Part shown: piece by piece, positions 26,727 to 33,166 of the stretch
Layout of the letters: every line of letters begins with the position of its first letter
Numbering within the stretch: position 1 is the stretch's first letter
Source of the DNA: Myxococcales bacterium
GTDB lineage: Bacteria > Myxococcota_A > Polyangia > Fen-1088
DNA length: 35,554 nt
Assembly: GCA_003153015.1 (NCBI GenBank)
Contig: PMBS01000211.1
Location: 1 to 35,554 of the forward strand
Reading direction: 5' to 3'
Notes under the pieces: generated by a model
Seen by the model: the letters and a program-made list of their open reading frames with translations, nothing else
What the model was told of the DNA's origin: nothing
The model's database searches: none
Made by a program: the position numbers and the translations under genes

Positions 26727-26741
26727 ATCCGCAACACGCTC
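26727..26741 (+). repeat. Right terminal inverted repeat of the IS
   Basis: ATCCGCAACACGCTC is the reverse complement of the left end and is followed by the CTAG duplication and then the AGGAGG ribosome site of the next gene. Confidence 0.9.
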
Positions 26742-26758
26742 CTAGCTAGGAGGGCAGC

Positions 26759-27682
26759 GTGAAATCGGGTAGCCGTCTGGAAAAGGTCCTGGACAGCGGT
26801 CAGTTCGCCGTGACCGCCGAAGCCGGCCCTCCGAAGGGAAGCCTGGCGGACGGCATGCGCGAGAAGGGAGAGCTGCTCAAGTCGTCTTGCGACGCCATCA
26901 ACGTGACAGACAACCAAGCCGCTGTGGTGCGCATGTCAAGCCTGGCAGGATGTATCCTGCTCATGCAGACAGGTGCGGAGCCTGTGCTGCAAATGGTAGT
27001 ACGCGACCGAAACCGTTTGGCTCTGCAGAGCGATATCTTGGGAGCCGCTGCGCTCGGAATTCGCAACGTCCTCTGCCTGGCCGGTGACCACCAGCGCCTG
27101 GGCAACCATCCAGCTGCCGCGGGCGCCTACGACATCGACCCGATCCACCTGATTCAGATGTGCAAGGCGCTGCGGGACGAGCACCGGGTCGGAAGTGGCG
27201 AGACGATCTCGGGGGAAGTGCCGCTCTACATCGGCGCGGTGGCCAACCCGTTTGCGGAGCCGTTGGAACTCCACCTGCTCACCTTGGCCAAGAAGATCCG
27301 TGCCGGTGCCGACTTCATCCAGACCCAGGCGATCTTCGAACTGCCGCGATTTGTCGCCTGGATGGACAAGGTCAGGGAGCAGGGGCTGCATGAGAAAGTG
27401 CACATCCTGGCCAGCGTCCTGCCCATCAAGTCGGTCGAGATGGCACGACGGATGCGCAGTGGGGTTCCGGGGATGCGACTTCCAGACGAGCTAGTAGAAC
27501 GGATCGTGCGGGCCGCGGATGCCAAAGCAGAGGGCATCAGCATCTGCATCGAGATGATCGATCAACTCAAACGCGTGCCCGGGGTGCATGGCATTCACAT
27601 CATGGCGGTGGCCGGGGAAAGCGCAGTTCCGAGCATCGTGCAGGAGGCTGGCCTCTCGCCTCGGCCGGAACGGCCAAGATAG
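26759..27682 (+). CDS. metF: MetF-like methylenetetrahydrofolate reductase
   Basis: The 307-residue protein fits the MTHFR TIM barrel, which reduces 5,10-methylene-THF to 5-methyl-THF. Seen motifs are FAVTAEAGPPKG near the N-terminus, DAINVTDNQAAVVRMSSL, VLCLAGDHQRLGNHP, VANPFAEPLELHL, AGADFIQTQAIFELPRFVAW and the C-terminal GVHGIHIMAV. The electron donor is not evident. The sequence resembles the short form found in anaerobe-type C1 metabolism more than enteric MetF, but this is an impression without alignment. The GTG at 26759 has AGGAGG five bases upstream. The IS ends 17 bp before the start, so the gene now probably depends on read-through from the IS or on a new promoter. Confidence 0.92.
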   Translation: MKSGSRLEKVLDSGQFAVTAEAGPPKGSLADGMREKGELLKSSCDAINVTDNQAAVVRMSSLAGCILLMQTGAEPVLQMVVRDRNRLALQSDILGAAALGIRNVLCLAGDHQRLGNHPAAAGAYDIDPIHLIQMCKALRDEHRVGSGETISGEVPLYIGAVANPFAEPLELHLLTLAKKIRAGADFIQTQAIFELPRFVAWMDKVREQGLHEKVHILASVLPIKSVEMARRMRSGVPGMRLPDELVERIVRAADAKAEGISICIEMIDQLKRVPGVHGIHIMAVAGESAVPSIVQEAGLSPRPERPR

Positions 27683-27865
27683 CCGTGTCCGCCTTAGAAC
27701 GAAAGAAGGGCGCGCACTTGCGGAAAGCGCGAAAAGTTGTAGAAGGTGCCCCGTAAACAAGTGGAAGGACGAATCTGCCGGATCTGTGCTGCCGAGAGTC
27801 CTTCACGCGCTGCCACTGATTCTTGCAGGCTGGGTTACACTCTGAACACAATTGGAGGTCAAGTC

Positions 27866-28669
27866 ATGGAAAAGAGGGCGATGGTCCTGTGCGATTCCCG
27901 GGTATGGTTCGCCTGCGCCGCGATGTTGGCGCTGGGTGCATGGGGATGTTCAAGCAGCTCTGGTCCATCCGCGGACGCCGCTGCGAAGAAGGACGGTAGC
28001 CATGACGGAGTGATCGCCACTGGCGGAGTGACCGCCACTGGCGGAGCGGCTGGAACGACGGTTGCCACCGGCGGGAGGGGCGGAACAACGACCGCCGGTG
28101 GAGCGGGCGGAACCACGATTGCTACTGGCGGGGCGGCTGGAACAACGACCGCCGGTGGAGCGGGCGGAACCACGATTGCAACCGGCGGAGCAACGCGCAC
28201 GGGCGGAATCACGATCGCCACCGGCGGAGCTACGCGCACGGGGGGAACCACGACTGCCACCGGCGGAGCAACGCGCACGGGCGGAACCACGATTGCAACC
28301 GGCGGGAGGGGCGGAACAACGGCCACCGGTGGAGCGGGCGGAGTCATCATTAGGGATGCGGGTGCCGAAGTATCGGGGGATGGGCCGGCGCGGGAATCGG
28401 GTGCAGAAGTACCGAGGGATACGCCGCCGGCGATTGATGCGGCTCCTGAAGTGCCGAGGGATGCGTCGGCGATTGATGCGGGCGCTGAGGTACCGAGGGA
28501 TGCGCCGGCGATTGATGCGGCCGCTGACGTACCGGAGGATGCACCGGCGATTGATGCGGCTCCCGATGTACCGGAGGATGCACCGGCGATAGATGTGGCT
28601 GCTGACTTGCCGGCGGACGCACCGGAGGATGCACCGGCCGGGGATGCCGGCGACGCTTCCGCGGATTGA
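27866..28669 (+). CDS. Repeat-rich lipoprotein (Thr-Gly-Gly then Asp/Pro/Ala repeats)
   Basis: No globular domain is recognisable in this 267-residue protein. The start ATG 27866 has GGAGG seven bases upstream. The signal (VWFACAAMLALGAWGC) places the lipidated Cys at 28. Residues ~50-160 are Thr-Gly-Gly repeats (TATGGAAGTTVATGG). Residues ~165-260 are 14-15-residue acidic repeats of the type AIDAAxxVPxDAP (for example DAPAIDAAADVPEDAP). The protein is probably an extended surface spacer or matrix component; any ligand is unknown. It starts 183 bp after the MetF-like gene. The earlier in-frame start near 27746 was rejected because it lacks a signal peptide and the strong ribosome site. Confidence 0.8.
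   Translation: MEKRAMVLCDSRVWFACAAMLALGAWGCSSSSGPSADAAAKKDGSHDGVIATGGVTATGGAAGTTVATGGRGGTTTAGGAGGTTIATGGAAGTTTAGGAGGTTIATGGATRTGGITIATGGATRTGGTTTATGGATRTGGTTIATGGRGGTTATGGAGGVIIRDAGAEVSGDGPARESGAEVPRDTPPAIDAAPEVPRDASAIDAGAEVPRDAPAIDAAADVPEDAPAIDAAPDVPEDAPAIDVAADLPADAPEDAPAGDAGDASAD
28011..28341 (+). repeat. Thr-Gly-Gly coding repeat in lipoprotein
   Basis: An array of ACN-GGN-GGN based units, including near-identical 36-bp blocks encoding ATRTGGTTIATGG variants and a repeated AGGAGGTTIATGG block. It has the same style as the arrays in the esterase (9825-10245) and the mannanase (31556-32086). Confidence 0.8.
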
Positions 28670-28705
28670 CCGACCAAAGCCTTGAGGGAAGGCGCAATCG
28701 GGATC

Positions 28706-28737
28706 GCCGGCACTCGGCATTTATGCTGGGTGCCGGC
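28706..28737. terminator. Bidirectional terminator-like hairpin between convergent genes
   Basis: GCCGGCAC (28706-28713) pairs perfectly with GTGCCGGC (28730-28737), and inside it CGGCAT pairs with ATGCTG, leaving a tiny loop. It lies between the stops of the lipoprotein (28669) and the acyltransferase (28772), where a terminator is expected. No T-run is present on either side. Confidence 0.4.
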
Positions 28738-28771
28738 ACCGCAATCTTGCTGACCTTCGTACCGGCACCGT

Positions 28772-29809
28772 TCATCGCAATCGCTTGCGCCACGCCAGCA
28801 GTGGGCATTCGATCAGGCGGTACGAGGCGACGGCGGCGGCGAACACCAGGAGCAGATTGAGCGGAAACGTGGTGAGCGGCGAGCGGGCAAACCGGTTGAG
28901 GAAGGGCTCCTGCCACAGGTAGAGCGAGTAGCTGAGCACGCCCAGCGTAGCGAGCGGGCGCGTTTCCAGCAGGCGCCCCACCCGATCATTGGGCAGGCGG
29001 CGACAGCGATCGATACACAGCGCGATGGCCAGGTTCAGCACGGTCTGGCCGACAAGGCAGTCGATGAGCGGGTAACTCTGGCTGGCGTTGGCGGCAATGC
29101 CCAGCAGCGGGACGACGGCAAACCAACCCGAACGCAGAAAGCGCAGATACGCCGGCTTGCCCGCCAGCCAGTCCTGCAAGCCCGCGAGTAGGCAGCCGCT
29201 GGCCAGCGCGTCTCCGATGGTGCTGAAAGCCTCGCCGATCTCGATCCGCCGCGCGGGCGTGAAGATCCACATACCCGTGCGTATCAGCGGCGCAACGAAA
29301 ACCAGGGTCGCGGCCAGCGCGAGGCCGCGTCGCGTGCCGGCCAGCACCAGCAGTGCCGGCCACAGCAGGTAGAACTGCTCCTCGACCGACAATGACCACA
29401 GATGCGAGACGTACCACGAGCGCAGGTGGTGGTAGTTGACCGTGTAGGTCAGTGCGTGCAGGCGGTCGCCCGGTGCCAGCACGATCAGGCCCAGCGCGCC
29501 CAGCAGCAGGATGACCGCGATGTACAGGAACGCGGCAGGCAAAATGCGCAGCGCGCGGCGCAGGAAGAAGCGCGACAACGAAATGCGACCGGTCGTGGCG
29601 TGCTCGTGCAGCAACAGCAGCGTGATGAGAAACCCAGAGATGACGAAGAACACGCGCACTCCCAGGTTGCCCAGGCCGTACAGTTCGGGCAGCCGCACGC
29701 CGCTGGTTAGCTCGCGCGTGCCTGATATGTGCGCCAACAGAACCAGGCACACGGAGATCCCGCGCAGGCCGTCCAAGCATGGCACGCGGACGCTCATGGG
29801 CAGGCCCAT
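28772..29809 (-). CDS. OafA/YrhL-type membrane acyltransferase (acyltransferase family 3)
   Basis: The 345-residue integral membrane protein begins VRVPCLDGLRGISVCLVLLAH and has GVRVFFVISGFLIT, SLSRFFLRRALRILPAAFLY and the SHLWSLSVEEQFYLLWP signature. About ten hydrophobic segments follow. The C-terminus has LGVLSYSLYLWQEPFL, also typical. This family O-acylates sugars of surface polysaccharides, antibiotics or lipids; the acceptor here is unknown. ATG 29809 is used and ATG 29797 is equally possible. It is a single gene, convergent with the repeat lipoprotein. It is slightly short but complete, with no SGNH extension. Confidence 0.93.
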   Translation of the reverse strand: MGLPMSVRVPCLDGLRGISVCLVLLAHISGTRELTSGVRLPELYGLGNLGVRVFFVISGFLITLLLLHEHATTGRISLSRFFLRRALRILPAAFLYIAVILLLGALGLIVLAPGDRLHALTYTVNYHHLRSWYVSHLWSLSVEEQFYLLWPALLVLAGTRRGLALAATLVFVAPLIRTGMWIFTPARRIEIGEAFSTIGDALASGCLLAGLQDWLAGKPAYLRFLRSGWFAVVPLLGIAANASQSYPLIDCLVGQTVLNLAIALCIDRCRRLPNDRVGRLLETRPLATLGVLSYSLYLWQEPFLNRFARSPLTTFPLNLLLVFAAAVASYRLIECPLLAWRKRLR

Positions 29810-29959
29810 CCTCGCACAGGCGCGGGCGCGCGGCGACCCCTTCGCGGGCTCCGTAGTCCCGCGCCAAGCGGAGCGAAGGCGCGGACCGCCTCAGAGGAAC
29901 AGGCCTTTCCACGGTCAAGTCGCGCACCCAATCGGAGCGCTCGGTGGTGGTCGTAGACG

Positions 29960-30029
29960 TGGTCCTGGTCGTCGTCGTGGCCGTGGCCGTGTGATCACTC
30001 CGACCACGGCCACGTTTACGACCACGACC
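29960..30029. repeat. Long imperfect inverted repeat upstream of a small membrane protein
   Basis: Arms 29960-29986 and 30003-30029 (27 nt each, 22 matches, including an 11-bp perfect run CGTGGCCGTGG / CCACGGCCACG) enclose a 16-nt loop. It sits in the divergent gap between the acyltransferase and the gene at 30120, about 40 bp before a TTGACA box. It could form a strong cruciform or RNA stem; its role is unknown. Confidence 0.55.
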
Positions 30030-30068
30030 CTCTGCGGCTATCGCGGGATTAGGGGGACAGTTCTCGGG

Positions 30069-30097
30069 TTGACAGGACTGGTGAAATTCCGAATAGT
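30069..30097 (+). promoter_or_regulatory. Candidate sigma-70-like promoter
   Basis: TTGACA at 30069-30074, a 17-bp spacer, and AATAGT at 30092-30097 (four of six consensus bases). Transcription would begin about 30104, just ahead of the GGAG and GTG start at 30120. Confidence 0.4.
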
Positions 30098-30119
30098 TCG
30101 CTCTGTGGAGATTGGCAAA

Positions 30120-30629
30120 GTGTCGAAGAAGGCTGCCATCTTAGGTGGAATCGTGGTACTCGGTGTCGTCCTTGCCATCATTGCCCTGTCTGGCGGAAAG
30201 CAGCCTGCAGCGCCGTCGCCAGCACCTCCGCTCCCGCCCCCGCCTGTCGAACCGGTTCGCCTTGCGTACCACCCTGACGCCTCCCTGCCACCCGTGCGAC
30301 TCGCGCGGGCTGAACCACCGAGCAAGCTGCACGGCAAACCCGTCTACAAGGACGAGGCTTCGTTGATGGCGAAGATTCGCGAACTAGAGTCGAGCGATCC
30401 GGAATTGTCCCTCAAACTGGCGCGAGAAGACAATGAACGCTACCCGAACAGCCCCGATGCGGCCGAGCGTGCGTGGTTCATTTGCAGATCCCTAACCGGA
30501 TTGGGACGATTTGAAGAAGCCCGCGCCGAGGCGCTCAATATGGTGCAAAAGTACCCCGGCACGAGTTGGACAAGCGATGTTCAACGCCACGTGCTCTCCA
30601 ACCCAGAGATTCCACCGACGGCTCCGTGA
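30120..30629 (+). CDS. Small membrane-anchored protein with Pro-rich linker and TPR-like C-terminus
   Basis: From the GTG at 30120 (GGAG nine bases upstream) the 169-residue protein has one N-terminal membrane helix (KKAAILGGIVVLGVVLAIIAL). A Pro-rich linker (APSPAPPLPPPPVEPVRL) follows, then an alpha-helical region (LMAKIRELESSDPELSLKLA, NSPDAAERAWFICRSL, RFEEARAEALNMVQKYPGTS) reminiscent of tetratricopeptide-type repeats. GTG 30081 is an alternative start but lies inside the candidate promoter. Proteins of this shape often scaffold envelope complexes, but the role is unknown here. Its stop is 29 bp from the stop of the convergent mannanase. Confidence 0.7.
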   Translation: MSKKAAILGGIVVLGVVLAIIALSGGKQPAAPSPAPPLPPPPVEPVRLAYHPDASLPPVRLARAEPPSKLHGKPVYKDEASLMAKIRELESSDPELSLKLAREDNERYPNSPDAAERAWFICRSLTGLGRFEEARAEALNMVQKYPGTSWTSDVQRHVLSNPEIPPTAP

Positions 30630-30658
30630 CGACGTCGGCAATTCTATTGGGAACCTGG

Positions 30659-32236
30659 TCACTTGAAACTGGGTAGTTTGTCCCGTGTGATGACGTAGGA
30701 GTTCGAATAGACCGCCTGGAGATGGGCCGTGGTGTTATAGGGTGCGTTGAAGTATGGGTTTGCCCAAACATTGAACAGCAGCCACTTTGTTCCTGTCGAC
30801 TTGAGCTGATCGGGATCCGGAATCGTGCCGCACTCATGCAGCGCGACCATCATATTGGGGAATGCGGTTTGCGCTTGCTGGAACATGCTGGTCATTGGTT
30901 GAGTGTCGCCTGCCTGCACGTAGTTGTCCGCTCCTCCGAGATCGATGTATTGCGCGCCGGGGTTGTAGTCGGCAGTTGGATGCTGACAGAGAGGCGCCAT
31001 CCACAGAACATTGTTGAGCCCCTTCGTGGCGGTCAGGTAGTTGAAAGCGTACTTGAATAGACTTTGCCACTGTGCCGCGGTCCCCATGCCCCACCAGAAC
31101 CAGGCACAGCCGTTGCCGGCTTCATGGAAGAGCCGGAGGATCGCGACGCCGCCGGCGGTCTTCAGCGGCTGAACGAACTGGGCGACCCGGTCCAAATCGG
31201 CATTGAAGCTCGTGTTCTCAGCCGTGCCCGCGGCGAGCACGTTGTCGATGTTGGTCTTGGTGTTGTAGCCTCCTCCGTTGATGCCCATGTGGTAGCCGAA
31301 CATGCAAATGCCACCGTTGTTCCAATGGGCAACACATTGAGTGGGTGCCTGACTATTGTTCACATCGAAGGCGCGAATCGCCGGGTACTTTCCCGTCGCC
31401 GCAAAGACCGCGTTCATCCCGTTGTCGTTGTTGTCCTCCTCCTGACCTGAAAGGATGGCGCTGCCGTATATGCTGTGCAGATAGCACAGTACGTTTCGCG
31501 TTTGTTGGGTGGGGTTGGGTGTCACCGGCACGGCGGTGCAATTGGTCGGTATGGTGGCGGTGGCACCTCCCGTGATTCCGCCCGTGCTGGTGGTTCCACC
31601 CGTGCCGGAGGTCCCACCTGCTCTCGTGGTTCCGCCGGTGCTCGTGGTTCCGCCCGCGCTCGTGGTTCCGCCCGCGCTCGTGGTTCCGCCCGCGCTCGTA
31701 GCTCCGCCAGTGCCCGTAGTTCCGCCGGTCCTCGGGACTCCGCCGGTGCCAGGGCCGACATCCGGGTTCGGACCGCCGTCAGTATTGCCTGCATCGCGGC
31801 TGCTCGTGCCGGTATCCGTCGAGCTGGCGCCTCCGGTCGAGGTCGTGCCACCGGTCTGGCTAGAGCCGCCGCTACGAGTGATCCCGCCCGTGAGGGTACC
31901 GCCGGTGCTTGGGGGATTGGTACCGGCTTGGCCGCCACTGCCGGTGCTGCCGCCGCTAGCGCTGACTCCGCCGGTCGTGGTCACGCCGCCGCTGGTGACG
32001 GTGCCGCCGGTCAAGGTCGTGCCCCCTGTCGTCGTTGTTCCTCCAGAGGCATTCGTCCCACCGGTGGCGGACGCGCCTCCCGAACCGGTAACGCTCGAAT
32101 CTGTCCGAGTGACAGGTGCCTCCGTGTTCGAGCAGTTCCCGATGGTTGCCGCTATGAGTAGTAGACCGGAGACGTGCAGAACTCGAAGACAGCGGGCAAG
32201 AGGGCCGTACGGCGTGTTCGAGTTGGAATTCGGCAT
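30659..32236 (-). CDS. GH26-like beta-mannanase lipoprotein with Thr-Gly-Gly linker
   Basis: The 525-residue protein has a signal with a Cys at 35 (LLLIAATIGNCSN, an unusual Asn at -1). Residues ~50-228 are a long Thr-Gly-Gly linker. Residues ~230-525 are a catalytic domain. This shows ILSGQEEDNN, YPAIRAFDVNN, ILRLFHEAGNGCAWFWWG with likely acid/base Glu372, and MVALHECGTIPDP with likely nucleophile Glu468. The FHE-x-WFWWG pattern is typical of glycoside hydrolase family 26, which cleaves beta-1,4-mannans. The start ATG 32236 has GGAGAAGG upstream. The enzyme is probably tethered to the cell surface and fits with the nearby CE1-type esterase as plant-polysaccharide degradation. Substrate preference is not assignable. 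Confidence 0.88.
   Translation of the reverse strand: MPNSNSNTPYGPLARCLRVLHVSGLLLIAATIGNCSNTEAPVTRTDSSVTGSGGASATGGTNASGGTTTTGGTTLTGGTVTSGGVTTTGGVSASGGSTGSGGQAGTNPPSTGGTLTGGITRSGGSSQTGGTTSTGGASSTDTGTSSRDAGNTDGGPNPDVGPGTGGVPRTGGTTGTGGATSAGGTTSAGGTTSAGGTTSTGGTTRAGGTSGTGGTTSTGGITGGATATIPTNCTAVPVTPNPTQQTRNVLCYLHSIYGSAILSGQEEDNNDNGMNAVFAATGKYPAIRAFDVNNSQAPTQCVAHWNNGGICMFGYHMGINGGGYNTKTNIDNVLAAGTAENTSFNADLDRVAQFVQPLKTAGGVAILRLFHEAGNGCAWFWWGMGTAAQWQSLFKYAFNYLTATKGLNNVLWMAPLCQHPTADYNPGAQYIDLGGADNYVQAGDTQPMTSMFQQAQTAFPNMMVALHECGTIPDPDQLKSTGTKWLLFNVWANPYFNAPYNTTAHLQAVYSNSYVITRDKLPSFK
31556..32086 (-). repeat. Thr-Gly-Gly coding repeat in mannanase linker
   Basis: About 30 TGG/AGG units (for example TTSAGGTTSAGGTTSAGG) on the minus strand, interrupted by a short Asp/Pro segment (DAGNTDGGPNPDVGPG). 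Three near-identical 18-bp units encoding TTSAGG lie in tandem near 31640-31690. Confidence 0.8.
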
Positions 32237-32581
32237 GGCTCGCCTTCTCCTTCGGAATCAGTGATCCCCAGTCGCTGAGGACTATGGGGTGTGCGAACTA
32301 CCGGCTAGAGGGCCAGGGCCAGGCGGGATCTTCACGCAATCGGATGAGCAGCTCGGAAGCTCGGGCATAAGCGGGCGACTTGACGACCAATACTGCCCTG
32401 CGGCGCAGAAAGAGAGCGTCAATTCAGTAGAGTGAAATAGCAGCACCGGTTCGCGGCGAAAACCGCTTGCCACTTTTCTAGTTAAGATCTATTCATATGC
32501 CTGTTGGCACGCTGAGGCATTCTGAGCGGAGCGCACTGATTCTAGCGGGCCAAGGTTCCATCCAATCAAGGGGGAGTGCAC
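32237..32581. other. Divergent intergenic region
   Basis: 345 bp between the start of the mannanase (minus) and the start of the IPT lipoprotein (plus). It must hold promoters for both. It is less GC-rich near 32465-32500. No gene, RNA or strong hairpin was recognised. Confidence 0.5.
32467..32495 (+). promoter_or_regulatory. Weak promoter candidate for the IPT lipoprotein
   Basis: TTGCCA at 32467-32472 (five of six -35 bases), a 17-bp AT-leaning spacer, and TATTCA at 32490-32495 (only three of six -10 bases). It is 87 bp from the ATG at 32582. Confidence 0.25.
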
Positions 32582-32980
32582 ATGAAACGTGTCTTGCGGC
32601 TGTCGTTGGCCGTCCTGGCTCTGGCATTCCTGGCAGCCTGCGACGAGAGCAGGCTCCGCATTGACCGGGTTGAGCCGGACGAAGGCATCACAGCGGGCGG
32701 TGATTCGGTGAACATCCTCGGGGTGGGGTTGCAGCCCGGCAAGACAGGGGTCCGCGTTGCATTCGGCAGTCACGTGAGCGAGCAGGTCGTCATCTCGTCC
32801 AAAGACAAGATCAACCTCATCACCCCCAGCGGGGACAAAGGGCCAGTCGACGTGATCCTGGACTTTGACGATGGGCAGCGCTTCAAGATACCGGCGGGCT
32901 TCCGCTACGTCGACCCCAAGGAAACCGAGGACCTGCGCAAGATGTTCTTCAACAAGCCGAAGGGCACTGGGAAGAGGTAG
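32582..32980 (+). CDS. Small IPT/TIG-domain-like lipoprotein
   Basis: The 132-residue protein starts at ATG 32582 (GGGGGAG five bases upstream). The signal MKRVLRLSLAVLALAFLAAC is a clear lipobox with Cys20. The rest fits one IPT/TIG immunoglobulin-like fold: IDRVEPDEGITAGGDSVNILG, then TGVRVAFGSH, then GPVDVILDFDDGQRFKIPAG and FRYVDP. IPT domains serve in surface adhesion or as accessory beta-sandwiches. The remaining ~20 residues are a Lys/Glu-rich tail. The upstream GTG at 32576 would add two residues. The Cys-rich lipoprotein gene starts 186 bp downstream on the same strand. Confidence 0.85.
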   Translation: MKRVLRLSLAVLALAFLAACDESRLRIDRVEPDEGITAGGDSVNILGVGLQPGKTGVRVAFGSHVSEQVVISSKDKINLITPSGDKGPVDVILDFDDGQRFKIPAGFRYVDPKETEDLRKMFFNKPKGTGKR

Positions 32981-33166
32981 CGTCGCAAGAACTCCGTACC
33001 GACCGTGAAGTGCTTGGTGGGCCAGTACATCCGCTGCGCGGGCGGCTGGTACCCGATCGCGGAGGCGAATGACCATTGGCGAACACAGCCAACGCCAGCG
33101 ATCTTGCTTGACGTGGGTTGCGCCAACTTGGAAGACTGGCAATCTCACGCCTTGGGAGGGCAAACC

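Larger units (their letters stand above)
25144..26741 (+). mobile_element. Complete IS1182-type insertion sequence
   Basis: A 1598-bp element bounded by perfect 15-bp inverted repeats (GAGCGTGTTGCGGAT at 25144-25158 and its complement at 26727-26741). CTAG flanks both ends (25140-25143 and 26742-26745), consistent with a 4-bp target duplication. One intact transposase gene fills it, with imperfect stem-loops inside each end. It lies between the ATP-grasp gene and the MetF-like gene, in their orientation. Rejoining the flanks leaves CTAGCTAGGAGGGCAGC ahead of the GTG start, with an intact ribosome site. Confidence 0.92.

Noticed and set aside
27859-28713. Pro/Val/Ala repeat frame opposite the Thr-Gly-Gly lipoprotein
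   Set aside because: It is a mirror of the Gly-codon repeats; no signal peptide, ribosome site or domain.
29511-30119. N-terminal extension of the small membrane protein to 29511
   Set aside because: It runs antisense through the acyltransferase gene and through the inverted repeat; the membrane helix, GGAG and GTG at 30120 give a better start.
31509-32264. Plus-strand Pro-rich frame opposite the mannanase linker
   Set aside because: Antisense of the Thr-Gly-Gly array, with no independent coding evidence.
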